A DNA stretch of 64,000 bases, from assembly GCA_037501455.1 (NCBI GenBank), contig CM074863.1, positions 55,471,501 to 55,535,500 on the forward strand, in the 5' to 3' direction. The position numbers and the translations under genes were made by a program. Under the pieces are notes generated by a model. It saw only the letters and a list, made by a program, of their open reading frames with translations. It was not told the origin of the DNA and did not search any database. Each line of letters begins with the position of its first letter. Positions within the stretch are counted from its first letter, which is position 1. Positions 1-10,578 of the stretch are shown here, one piece after another. The DNA is from Lantana camara. Its lineage: Eukaryota > Streptophyta > Magnoliopsida > Lamiales > Verbenaceae.

Positions 1-884
1 ACTGGATCAGCTCGAGCTTTCTCAACTAATTTCTGAACCTCGGGATCGGTCCTCTGAGCATCAAATAATCTCTACTTGAGATCTGGTTGAACCGTGGTAT
101 TTCGAGTACTAGCCCTCAACTGGAACGACTCATTCTCATCTTCAAATTCTACTTTCACATTGGACACGCTAGCCTTCCTACTAAGCGCATCCGTGACCAA
201 GTTGGCTTTGCCGGGATGGTATCGGATCGTACACTCATAATCTGCCAATATTTCCATCCAACGCCGTTGTCTCTTGTTCAATTCCTTTAGTGAGAATAAG
301 TCCTGGAGACTCTTGTGGTCGGAAAAGATATCAAAAGAAACTTCGTAGAGATAGTGTCTCCACTTACCCAACGCAAAGATCACCGCTGCTAACTCTAGAT
401 CGCGAGTGGGGTAGTTTTGCTCATGTCCAACCGGCACGTATCATCAAACCCAAACAGACACTCTGGATCAGCTCGAGCTTTCTCAGCTAATTTCTGAACC
501 TCGGGATCAGTCCTCTGAGCATCAAATAATCTCTGCCTGAGATCCGGTTGAACCTTGATATTTCGAGTACTAGCCCTCAATTGGAACAACTCATTCTCAT
601 CTTCAAAATCTACTTTCACATTGGAAACGCTAGCCTTCCTACTAAGCGCATCCGTGACCAAGTTGGCTTTGCCGGGATGGTATCGGATCGTACACTCATA
701 ATCCGCCAAAGGTTCCATCCAACGCCATTGTCTCTTGTTCAATTTTTTTAGTGAGAATAAGTACTGGAGACTCTTGTGGTCGGAAAAGATCTCAAAAGAA
801 ACTCCGTAGAGATGGTGTCTCCACTTACCCAAAGCAAAGATCGCCACTGCCAACTCTAGATCGTGAGTGGGGTAGTTTTGCTCA
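1..884 (-). repeat. RNase H-derived tandem array, left part A
   Basis: About two units of the ~460-bp tandem repeat, open at the left edge of the window. Read on the minus strand, each unit encodes the second half of a Ty3/gypsy RNase H domain (motifs [54 protein letters not shown]) followed by a charged linker ending near PECPFGFDD. Frameshifting junctions break the reading frame between units, so this is satellite-like DNA, not a working gene. The TRIM at 885-1373 interrupts it. Confidence 0.93.
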
Positions 885-1094
885 TGTAACAGCTCGAAAA
901 CCCGCTTGTCGATATTGTCCACTTTGGTGGGCTAAGCGACACCACCCTCACGGTTTTGTTTCTCCCGATGGAATTTAAGCCTGAAGGCGCCCACCTAGGA
1001 AAAGGCCTCAACAAGGGAAAGGTATCCACCCCCTTATAAAGGAGGCTTTGTTCCCCTCTCCAACCGATCTGGGACAAGCACTTTGAGCTTTACA
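885..1094 (-). repeat. TRIM LTR (3' LTR in element sense)
   Basis: This 210-bp terminal repeat is identical in length to 1164-1373, with six transitions between the copies. Confidence 0.92.
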
Positions 1095-1163
1095 GTCCAC
1101 CCCCCCATAAGGGCCCAGCGTCCTCGCTGGCACACCGGCCCGGGTCCCGACTCTGATACCATT

Positions 1164-1373
1164 TGTAACAGCTCGAAAACCCGCCTGTCGATATTGTCCG
1201 CTTTGGTGGGCTAAGCGACACCACCCTCACGGTTTTGTTTCTCCCGATGGAATTTAAGCCCGAAGGCGCCCACCCAGGAAAAAGCCTCAACAAGGGAAAG
1301 GTATCCACCCCCTTATAAAGGAGGCTTTGTTCCCCTCTCCAACCGATCTAGGACAAGCACTTTGAGCTTTACA
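1164..1373 (-). repeat. TRIM LTR (5' LTR in element sense)
   Basis: Second copy of the 210-bp terminal repeat. The complementary-strand primer-binding site lies immediately to its left, which makes it the 5' LTR. Confidence 0.92.
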
Positions 1374-3780
1374 GCTCATGTCCACCCAGCCTGTATCATC
1401 AAACCCAAACGGACACTCTGGATCAGCTCGAGCTTTCTCAGCTAATTTCTGAACCTCGGGATCAGTCCTCTGAGCATCAAATAATCTCTGCTTGAGATCC
1501 GTTTGAACCGTGGTATATCGAGTACTAGCCCTCAACTGGAACGACTCATTCTCATCTTCAAATTCTACTTTCACATTAGACACGCTAGCCTTCCTACTAG
1601 GCGCATCCGTGACCAAGTTGTCTTTGCCGGGATGGTATCGGATCGTACACTCATAATCCGCCAAAAGTTCCATCCAACGTCGTTGTCTCTTGTTCAATTC
1701 CTTTAGTGAGAATAAGTACTGGAGACTCTTGTGGTGGGAAAAGATCTCAAAAGAAACTCCGTAGAGATAGTGTCTGTACTTACCCAAAGCAAAGATCACC
1801 ACTGCTAACTCATGATCGCGAGTGGGGTAGTTTCTGAAATCCAAATGGCCCTTATCATTAAACCCAAACGGACACTCTGGATCAGCTCGAGCTTTCTCAG
1901 CTAATTTCTGAACCTCGGGATCAGTCCTCTGAGCATCAAATAATCTCTGCCTGAGATCCGATTGAACCATGATATTTCGAGTACAAGCCCTCAACTGGAA
2001 CGACTCATTCTCATCTTCAAATTCTACTTTCACATTGGACACGTTAGCTTTCCTACTAAGCGCATCCGTGAGCAAGTTGGCTTTGCCGGGATGGTGTCGG
2101 ATTGTACACTCATAATCCGCCAAAAGTTCCATCCAACTCCGTTGTCTCTTGTTCAATTCCTTCAGTGAGAATAACTGCTGGGGACTCTTGTGGTTGGAAA
2201 ATATCTCAAAAGAAACTCCGTAGAGATAGTGTCTCCACTTACCCAAAGCAAAGATCACCACTGCTAACTCATGATCGCCAGTGGGGTAGTTTCTGAAATC
2301 CAAACGGCCCGTACAATCAAACCCAAACGGACACTCTGGATCAGCTCGAGCTTTCTCAGCTAATTTTTGAACCTCGGGATCATTCCTCTGAGCATCAAAT
2401 AATCTCTGCCTGAGATCCGGTTGAACCGTGATATTTCGAGTACTGGCCCTCAAATGCAACCACTCATTCTCATCTTCAAATTCTACTTTGACATTGGACA
2501 CACTAGCCTTCCTACTAAGCGTATCCGTGACCAAGTTGGCTTTGCCGGGATGTTATCGGATTGTACACTCATAATCCGCCAAAAGTTCCATCCAACGCCG
2601 TTGTCTCTTGTTCAATTCCTTCGGTGAGAATAAGTACTGTAGACTCTTGTGGTCGGAAAAGATCTCAAAAGAAACTCCGTAGAGATAGTGTCTCCACTTA
2701 CCTAAAGCAAAGATCACCACTGCTAACTCTAGATCGCGAGTGGGGTAGTTTCTGAAATCCAAACGGCCCATATCATCAAACCCAAACAGACACTCTGGAT
2801 CCGCTCGAGCTTTCTCAGCTAATTTCTGAACCTCGGGATCAATCAACTGAGCATCAAATAATCTCTGCTTGAGATCCGGTTGAACCGTGATATTTCGAGT
2901 ACTAGCCCTCAACTGGAACGTCTCATTTTCATCTTCAAATTCTACTTTCACATTGGACACGCTAGCCTTCCTATTAAGCGCATCCGTAACCAAGTTGGCT
3001 TTGTCGGGATGGTATCGGATGGTACACTCATAATCCGCCAAAAGTTCCATCCAACGCTGCTGTCTCTTGTTCAATTCCTTCAGTGAGAATAAGTACTGGA
3101 GACTCTTGTGGTCGGAAAAGATCTCAAAAGAAACTCCGTAGAGATAGTGTCTCCATTTACCAAAGCAAAGATCACCACTGCTAACTCTAGATCGCGAGTG
3201 GGGTAGTTTTGCTCATTTCCAACCGGCCCGTATCATCAAACCCAAACGGACACTCTGGATCAGCTCGATCTTTCTCAGCTAATTTCTGAACCTCGGGATC
3301 AGTCCTCTGAGCATCAAATAATCTCTGCTTGAGATCCGGTTGAATCGTGGTATTTCGAGTACTAGCCCTCAGCTGGAACGACTCATTCTCATCTTCAGAT
3401 TCCACTTTCACATTGGACACGTTAGCCTTCCTACTAGGCGCATCCGTGACCAAGTTGGCTTTGCCGGGATGGTATCGGATCGTATACTCATAATCCGCCA
3501 AAAGTTCCATCCAACGTCGTTGTCTCTTGTTCAATTCCTTTATTGAGAAGAAGTACTGGATACTCTTGTGGTCGGAAAAGATCTCAAAAGAAACTCCGTA
3601 GAGATAGTGTCTCCACTTACCCAAAGCAAAGATCACCACTGCTAACTCTAGATCGCGAGTGGGGTAGTTTTGTTCATGTCCAACCGGCCCGTATCATCAA
3701 ACCCAAACGGACACTCTGGATCAGCTCGAACTTTCTCAACTAATTTCTGAACCTCGGGATCGGTTGAACCGTGATATTTC
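1374..3780 (-). repeat. RNase H-derived tandem array, left part B
   Basis: About five units of the ~460-bp RNase H/linker repeat, with unit starts spaced 459, 459, 459 and 460 bp. Three in-frame 459-bp junctions in a row leave a 415-codon open stretch on the minus strand (1287-2534), which starts inside the TRIM and carries no start signal of its own. The last unit has lost 37 bp between two CGGT tetramers (breakpoint 3761-3764), 16 bp before the copia-1 insertion. The array continues at 20848. Confidence 0.93.
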
Positions 3781-4921
3781 TGTTAGGAATAGTGCCCTAG
3801 AAAGCCGATTAGTCATAATCCCTTTTGGGACTTTCCTAGTATCACAGACAATCTTTGAATAATATACGATTGATTAATATCACAGGCAAACACTTCTTTA
3901 TATGCTCTTGTTTGGTATGCGTTTACTTTAGCTGTGCATGTATGAGAACTCCCCTAATCCTGATGACTTTAGGACTCTACCATTTAGGTGAAATGGTTCA
4001 TGAAACGAGCCCTATATCACATAAGTCATGATTAGTAAAACACTCCAAGCCGATGAGTCCTACAGACAGTGGGAGTGTCAACCTGACTCCTTTAAGGCTT
4101 GCTTGTGGGATCACGCCCTTAAGAAGGACCACCTTGTTTCATGGAGATGCAAAGTGTATAGTTGATACGTGCATGATACATGAGGGTGCTTACTTCAATA
4201 AGTAAGTTCACTGAGGTGCCCCGTGTGAGAAGATTCCTAAATGGGAAAGGAAGTTTCTATTTCAGGAAATGGAAACTTCCAGATTAGGAAATATCTCACG
4301 AGTCATTGATGTGATTAATTGATCCTTAGACTTGAGGTTCCATGTCACTTTATGAGTTAACTCTGTAGTCTTTGGTATAAGCTTTAAAGGGTGTCGCCTT
4401 AGACAACTGATTGAAGGTTTATGCTGGGGCTGCACAAGTGACTCATGAAAGTGAACGAGAATCAAGAAAGGACCTACACTTGCATATGCAAGGTGATCTC
4501 TTATTGTATAAGTCATTCATATGCCATATGGAGTCCTTGGCCAAGGTAGTAGATCAAGACATCAAGAAAAGGGTTTCTTGGATTGAGATCAAATGGATAT
4601 GAAATGCACTTAGCTTTAAGTCCAGATTATTAGGGTTCTGATTATTCTCTTACCCTAGATCTTGGTTGAGAGATAGTAAGTAGGAGGATTGTATCTCACA
4701 TGAATCAATGACTTAAAGGTTCTGTCGAATCCGAACATTCCAATTCAGCTAGGGGTTAAACACCTGTTGCTAGACTATGGTCGTTTAATCTGTGGACTGA
4801 TTAATTAATTAGGGTCACTGCTAATTGAATTGAGAACCTAGAGGGTCACACACAACAACTTGGTTACATGAGTTGAGGCTTTAAAATGATTAAACGAGTT
4901 AATCGGGCCTAGAGGGTTCCA

Positions 4922-4976
4922 CACGTGTGGGTCACGTGACTGGACACGTGTCACAGGGACACGTGTGCCACACGTG
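4922..4976 (+). promoter_or_regulatory. Cluster of five G-box (CACGTG) motifs in copia-1 U3
   Basis: CACGTG occurs at 4922, 4933, 4945, 4960 and 4971, five times in 55 bp and about 330-380 bp upstream of the TATA box. CACGTG is the core bound by plant bZIP and bHLH factors, including those of abscisic-acid, stress and light responses. That this LTR responds to such signals is inference. Confidence 0.6.
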
Positions 4977-5302
4977 TTTATTTGATTGAATATTAAATAA
5001 TTAATTTATTAATTATTTAATAGACTTTGGTTTAATTTTGAATTAAAAAGAAAGTCTTATTTTGGAGAAAAAATAATCTAATTAATTAATTATGAGTTAA
5101 TTAATTTGATAAAATAAGTTATTTATTTTAAATAAATAAAGAATAAAATTATCCAAAAATAGTTTGGATATTTTAGCTCTCTTGAAAGTTGATTTGAATT
5201 TGAATTCAAAGTCAAAGTCAAAATTACTTGATGATCAAGTAATAGGAGAGAGGGACCAAATCCTTGGTCCATAAGGACTAGGATTTTCGGTCCTCCCTTC
5301 CT

Positions 5303-5328
5303 ATATATAGGGGAGCTCGAGCTCCCCT
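5303..5328 (+). promoter_or_regulatory. Copia-1 5' LTR core promoter: TATA box and adjoining palindrome
   Basis: TATATATA at 5303-5310 is followed directly by the perfect 18-bp palindrome GGGGAGCTCGAGCTCCCC (5311-5328). Transcription would be expected to begin about 25-35 bp after the TATA box, which marks the U3/R border. The palindrome is kept in the 3' LTR (20131-20148), and with an altered centre in the copia-2 5' LTR. Confidence 0.6.
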
Positions 5329-6028
5329 TAGAGCTAATCGAGAATTCTTTTGGTTCATGTGTTGAACACCATCCTTTCTCCAAGATAAATAAAAACCCTA
5401 GGTTAAGCCTAAACACTTACTAGAGAACTAGCATCCTTACTAGTTAGATTGTAGCCAAGTTGGTGGACTATCTCTAGAGAGCTTCAAGTTAGAAGTTTTG
5501 AAGATTCGAGCTTTACCAAAAAGTGGGGATCAAGCAAAACGATCAGAAGGGATGATGAAACGATTATGAACCCGACATGAAACGAATGAAAAAATCGAAT
5601 CAAGGAAGATGGCGAAAACCGTTCGTCCATATCCTGAAGGATGAATTTTTTCACGAGGGTTTTGTGACTGCCAGTTTTCTACTTTCGCAAAACTGGTTTT
5701 CGAAGGGAGTTTCAATCCTGCTTTTCTCGTTTCATGTTTCTTTCTTTATGTTACATTGTTAAGAACTTCCCAAACATGAATTGAATATAGGTTGGTGTGG
5801 ATTGTTATCCCTACAATGGATTCTGAAGAAGAAAGAGACTTTCGAGGAACGGGTTGCCATTACCGCATGAAGCACGTTTGAGGGCAGCTCAAAACGTGTC
5901 AAGAAAGCTACTACCCAAGTGAGTTTCTTGATCTCTACGAATTTGGATACACGATTGCGAGTCTAAGATCCTTTTGTTGGAAAAATTTTTAAATTTCCGC
6001 TGCTTTCTGATTCCTGTTTTCCAACAAG

Positions 6029-6043
6029 TGGTATCAGAGCCAC
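6029..6043 (+). other. Copia-1 primer-binding site (initiator tRNA-Met)
   Basis: TGGTATCAGAGCCAC lies two bases after the 5' LTR end. It is complementary to the 3' end of plant initiator tRNA-Met and would prime minus-strand synthesis. Confidence 0.9.
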
Positions 6044-6388
6044 CTCGTTAATCGTGTTTCTGATTCGTCTCAATTAAACTGAATTTTGAGAAATTCTTGA
6101 ATCTGAGTTACAGTTAGGTATTCTTGAATTTGTATCGTAATCTGAGCTTTTGAATCTGAAAGGTTTCCTGATAAATTGAGAAAATCGTTTTCCAAAAAAA
6201 AAAAAAAAAAAAAAAAAGAAAATGGTTTTATTTTAGATTTATTAAAATCGCGATTTTGATTCCTGAATCTGAGACGAAAATTTTTCTGAAAATTTTGTAC
6301 GGAAAACGGTGCGGGACAACGAGGACCAAGCGAGTTTGTCGCTCGTCGTCGCCGCACGCGGACGGGTCCGGACGAGGCCGGAACAGCC
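6044..6388 (+). other. Copia-1 leader, proximal part with a poly(A) run
   Basis: Non-coding leader after the PBS. It contains an uninterrupted run of 24 A (6194-6217), then a switch to GC-rich sequence from about 6300. The overlapping open frames here exist only because the GC-rich repeats lack stop codons. Confidence 0.7.
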
Positions 6389-6670
6389 TGTGCGGGATCG
6401 CCCGCACACCCATGTGCGGGACTGCCCGCACGCGTCCGCCCAGTCCTGTGCGGGATCGCCCGCACACCCCTGTGCGGGACTGCCCGCACGCGTCCGAAAC
6501 AGCCTGTGCGGGATCGCCCGCACACTCCTGTGCGGGACTGCCCGCTCGCGTCCGCCCAGCCCTGTGCGGGACCGCCCGCACACCCTGTGCGGGACTGCCC
6601 GCACGCGTCTGCGTGGGGCTGTGCGGGATCGCCCGCAAGCGTCAGCCCAGTCTGTGCGATCTCCCGCACC
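6389..6670 (+). repeat. Tandem array of GC-rich hairpins in copia-1 leader
   Basis: At least nine inverted repeats with core TGCGGG-N4-CCCGCA start at 6391, 6415, 6449, 6473, 6507, 6531, 6565, 6588 and 6622, with a degenerate one at 6655. Steps alternate 24 and 34 bp, a 58-bp period. The best version, TGTGCGGGATCGCCCGCACA, has an 8-bp stem and a 4-base loop. The block sits in otherwise AT-rich leader. Copia-2 has a different GC-rich hairpin block in the equivalent place (53640-53940). Confidence 0.85.
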
Positions 6671-7834
6671 TTGCGGGCGGATGTGACGTGATGCAACTTT
6701 TCGTGTTTTTTGGCCCAAATTTTATTTTAAAATTATTTTAAAAATTTTTTTCACTGAAAATTTTTATTTTTGAAATAAAATTATAATTTGGGAATTTCGG
6801 GAATTAAAGTCAATTTTAATTTTTCGAGAAAAGTATAATTATTATTTTTTGAAATAATGATTTTAATAAAATTTTTAATTTTTGAATTAACTTGAATTTT
6901 ATCAGATTCTAGCTTTTGATTTTGAAATTATTCTTGAACAAGGAACTGTTTTTCAGATTACTTTGAGTTAGTCGAACTTAAAGTTAAAGGAATTTTAAAT
7001 TTATTGGTAAATTTAAATTCTTGCAATTTAAGCATGTTAGGTGATCATGGGTTTATACTTATGTATGGTTTTAATTTATGCACATGGATGGTTTAAATTG
7101 GGGTTGGAGCCCTATAGTTGCGTTTTTCAATTGAGGCTGGCCCCTCACTTATGTGCGTACTGTTATGTGATTTATTATGTGGCTTTCCATATTACTGTTT
7201 TTTAGGCCGGGGTATGCCCCGTGTAATTGTCTAGGGCCAATATGAAGATTGAGCCTTATTACTTTATGTCTTTTTCCTTTTATTGTAATTTGAGAGTAGA
7301 GATAGGTGGTGAGATTTTATTTTCATTTTGGAGACAATGCAACCATGGAGTAAGATGGACCACATTCAAGTAACAAGGAGGCTATAAGTGAAGACCTCTC
7401 AAAATGTTAGGGAGGGGAATCTCAATTGTAAAAATGTAATAGAGATAGGGCTCGTATTTTGTTACCGCTTTCCCTTATGTGATTTAAACTGCTTATGTGG
7501 CATGTATGTTAGAACTTGTGATTGTGGAGTGGCTCCCACATATCACGCATAAGATAGGTAGAACCCATGATCATTACATGTTAGTATCATGCTAGGACAT
7601 GTTATCTGTTTATGTGCTTGTTTGAAATGCATTTAAGTGTACTTGCATTAATCAAGACTAATAAAATTGGATAACATATATGTTGGTGAGGTCGAACCGA
7701 ACAACTCTTCGGTTGATTCGAAAATTCCCATTAAATATTAAGCTCATTTCGAATAATAGGTATTTAATTCGAGATGCAAATTTTGAATTAAATTCCTAGC
7801 ATTCCATCAATAGGTTTTAAGTTTAGTAAGTAAA
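6671..7834 (+). other. Copia-1 leader, AT-rich middle part
   Basis: Non-coding. From about 7030 onward it is roughly 95 percent identical by eye to copia-2 from about 54300. It includes a short inverted repeat GGGGTATGCCCC (near 7205). I see no credible gene. Confidence 0.7.
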
Positions 7835-8174
7835 GCTAGTTATTGTCCGCGAGTCGTGGGATAGCTAGTGGAGCTTATTAGTTCCTAGTTACCTAATTGA
7901 TCATTTTAAATGATCAATATTTCGTGGTTAATTTTGGCAAGGGCGATGTCCGCGAGTCGTGGGTCGTTCGAACTAAGTTTTGATCATGATCTTATGATTG
8001 ATGGGTCTAGCTTAACGCCTAAGTAAATATGGATGTCGCACGAGTCGTGGGTCCATATTGAAAGATAGGTGATGCAAAAACAATTACTAAGAGTTCTAAA
8101 GGTGTTAGAATTGGTAAGTTGTACCTACCTAGGATTTTACTTAGAATGTCCGCGAGTCGTGGGTTCGAGGTAAA
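7835..8174 (+). other. Four repeated stem-loops in copia-1 leader
   Basis: The 17-18-nt motif TGTCCGCGAGTCGTGGG recurs at 7844-7860, 7947-7963, 8034-8051 (variant TGTCGCACGAGTCGTGGG) and 8147-8163. In each the head folds as UCCGCG/CGUGGG (with U.G and G.U) closed by an AGU triloop, with a UG bulge on the 5' side; the third copy replaces G.U by A-U. Below the bulge every copy has its own complementary stem: 7835-7843 with 7861-7869, 7941-7946 with 7964-7969, 8026-8033 with 8052-8059 (eight Watson-Crick pairs) and 8136-8146 with 8164-8174 (ten of eleven). Different stem sequences that all pair indicate selection on RNA structure. I do not recognise the motif; packaging, dimerisation or translation control are possible roles. 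Confidence 0.75.
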
Positions 8175-8365
8175 TTGCTTAGGATCTTAGTACCCGTTGG
8201 GAAACGTGTTCCTCTTAGATCTTTGGGAATTATAGATCTTTGAAAAACAGTGGGAGCTACATTAGATTAAAGACCTTATCTTTTCTATATCGTTATAATT
8301 CAGCATGCTCACATTTTCTCTGCTTAGCATTTAGGTTGTAGTTCTGTGATTCTCTACAATATGAA

Positions 8366-8881
8366 ATGCAAACCCATTTGTATCCATCCTTAAGTCAAAA
8401 GAGTTGACTAAATCCTAACTAACTCTGATTGGCTTCGGACCCTAAAATTCGTTTTAGATTCCGAATAGAGAAATGCGTTCTCTAAAGGGCGAAGTTTTCA
8501 AATTGAAAATTCGACCCGGGCCAAAAGAGAAGCAATCTCAGGTGAATAGATTTCTCCAAACTACATAAGAGCAATTGAACAACCTCATAAAAATGTTACA
8601 AGGTATAACATTATGGAATTATTCAATATTCCAAATGAGGAAACAAGTGCATAAGGACAGCGTCTAAAGATCTTATTTGAAGATCTTGTGGCCTCATTAA
8701 CCGAGAAAAGAGTTCTCAATGCACTGATTGCTTACATTGCTTCCACCATCATTCAAACCCTTTATGCTCAACTAGAATGATGCTAATGTAGCATAGTTAA
8801 TCATTTAGTTGATAATAGTTGAGAGCATCCTTAAGAAGGAATAAAAGGTTGTGATGGTTAATTCTTCTTCTAAACTCACTA
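8366..8881 (+). pseudogene. Copia-1 gag pseudogene, 5' part
   Basis: Aligns with the start of the copia-2 gag (55638 on): same ATG context, then recognisable blocks such as the counterpart of NYSDWL and the conserved stretch GTTACAAGGTATAACA. A stop falls within about a dozen codons and more stops and frameshifts follow. It is clearly more diverged from copia-2 than the leader just upstream is. The gypsy-1 insertion ends this part, and gag resumes at 15834. Confidence 0.8.
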
Positions 8882-10351
8882 TGTAACACCCCGTACACGT
8901 GGAGGTGCCACACCCCCGCACTATAGCCTCGATCCACGTATGAAATGGAAAGTCCATACATAAATCAAAACTATAGCGAACGGGTGACAATGCAATACCA
9001 ACAAGCTAGGCGGGAACTAAACTACACATGCAATAAAATAAAGCGGAAGCACCGAATAATCACGGGTATCAATACTGTGTTTAACTATCAATACATTATC
9101 ATCTTCCAAGTAACATTCACATAAATACTTAGAACTATTAACATGGTACTCTAGACTGTTAATACATGAAAAGAAAAGCTATGCTAGACTCAGCTGGACA
9201 GAGGACATGACCCGATTCCCGCCTAGCACGCCACGAACAAAACCTGAAAGGTGGAGGCGTCAGTCTGTGAAGACCGAGTGAGGGGCAATATATATATAAT
9301 AACACAAGTAGCATGCGAGTTATAATCTCGGGTAAGGTTTGGTAAATAAAATAATAATAATAACGACAAAAGTGCAAGAACATCAATAACTCGCCCGAGA
9401 TTACAACTATCAGGTTTAACACGATTATCACGTTTATTATAACAATCAGTGGCCCTGGCGAGGGGCGTGCACGATCTTCAACCAACCTCGACAGTGAACA
9501 AGGGTTGCACTTTCATTTAATTAAGTCATCATGCAAGTTATTAAAGTGCACACGATCAATAACATGAAATCCACCCTTCACTCCATTGGTGGTGGGTTTG
9601 CAAGGCCCGGACCACCCACGATATCACGGTGCACGTCGGGAGTATGACTCCCACGTACGGGACTCCTTCCTGCACCAAACCTCCTGGTGGAATCAGGGGG
9701 CATCCCCACGGTTTGAGAGAGGTGTTGTGAGTTACCCGTCAGCCCTATGCTTTCCCGGTTGGCTCAAACACTCACCCTCGGGCCCATAAATACGATACAC
9801 GATACATGGTACACGGTAGTTCGCCAAACATGATCACGGTAACACGATAACACGATTCATGACTTGATTATAAACACAATACACGATTTGCTTGTCAAGA
9901 GCATGACTAGTTTCAGGAAACACGATTTGTAATAAGATACACGAGTAGTTATTAAATCCCTTGTTCTTGGAAAACGATTATAAAGATATATGCACGTGTA
10001 ATTTGGCCGAAATCCATATAAGGGTTATAGGGTTCTAAATGATTAATAACTAAACCTCACCTTTACCGACAAAGTGCAAGTCAAGATGCGGCCTACGGCC
10101 CCTGCTCCACGTCACGAGACAAAGATCTGTGCAAACACGACGTGTACACGTGAGACACGACTCTAGAATGGGCCAAATATGACGAACGGCCAAAAAGTAT
10201 CGAAACGACCACAAAAATACAATGTGGCATGATTACATGTTGTTTCACTACATACTAGATCATATAATAGCAAATCGGGGTCAAAGAAGTCGTCGGATCG
10301 AGGGGCTAAAATTGTAATTTTATGCAGAATATTTTGTTCTACATGTCAGGT

Positions 10352-10578
10352 GGGAACGGCCGTTCCGGGTTCCCTTTGTAAATGGGAACGGTCGTTCCCA
10401 AGCAACCCTTAAAGCGCGCCAACGACTTCCCTTTTAAAATGCGCTGAAGCTGGGAACGGCCATTCCGGCACCAAGGCCAAAATGGGAACGGCCGTTCCCT
10501 GTCTCGGCCGCCTATTTTATTTGAAAAGGTGGGAACGCCCGTTCCCACAATGCCTTGCGGCTGGGAACGGCCGTTCCC
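10352..10578 (-). repeat. Six 16-bp palindromes in three 32-bp-spaced dimers (left LTR)
   Basis: GGGAACGGCCGTTCCC or near copies start at 10352, 10384, 10452, 10484, 10531 and 10563. Within each successive pair the spacing is exactly 32 bp; between pairs it is 68 and 47 bp. A TATA-like sequence in element sense lies about 117 bp upstream, so the palindromes may be transcribed as part of the RNA leader. The right LTR has the same set. Confidence 0.88.

Larger units (their letters stand above)
885..1373 (-). mobile_element. TRIM (terminal-repeat retrotransposon in miniature), complete
   Basis: A 489-bp element with two 210-bp LTRs (885-1094 and 1164-1373), each starting TGTAACAGC and ending TTTACA, and a 69-bp interior. 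The 5-bp sequence GCTCA flanks it on both sides (880-884 and 1374-1378), a clean target-site duplication. The interior has an initiator-Met primer-binding site on the minus strand (complement of 1151-1161, ACTCTGATACC area) next to the right LTR, and a polypurine tract (complement of GTCCACCCCCCC at 1095-1106) next to the left LTR, so the element reads on the minus strand. It has no coding capacity and must have been moved in trans. The LTRs differ at six sites, all transitions. The LTR carries a near-palindromic TATA-like CCTTATAAAGG, as in a widespread plant TRIM group. Confidence 0.93.
3781..6026 (+). repeat. Copia-1 5' LTR
   Basis: 2246-bp LTR, TG...CA ended. It is 30 bp shorter than the 3' LTR (18572-20847) because of two short tandem differences: a 14-bp copy in the CACGTG cluster and a 16-bp copy just upstream of the TATA region. 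About 40 substitutions separate the two LTRs by hand count. It contains a CACGTG cluster, a TATA box and a palindrome. Confidence 0.95.

Noticed and set aside
885..1373. Cassandra-type TRIM carrying a 5S rRNA-like promoter
   Set aside because: I see no 5S-like internal control region in the 210-bp LTR. Its start and TATA-like block fit another TRIM group.
3994..4078. Hammerhead-ribozyme-like words (GAAACGAG, CCGATGAGTCC) in the copia LTR, which would suggest a retrozyme
   Set aside because: The words are in the wrong order and spacing, and the CUGAUGA core is not intact.
6070..6741. Several overlapping open frames on both strands in the copia-1 leader, and similar ones at 53648-53945
   Set aside because: All frames are open because of GC-rich tandem hairpins that lack stop codons. 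Repetitive RT/GC-rich dipeptide content, no family match.
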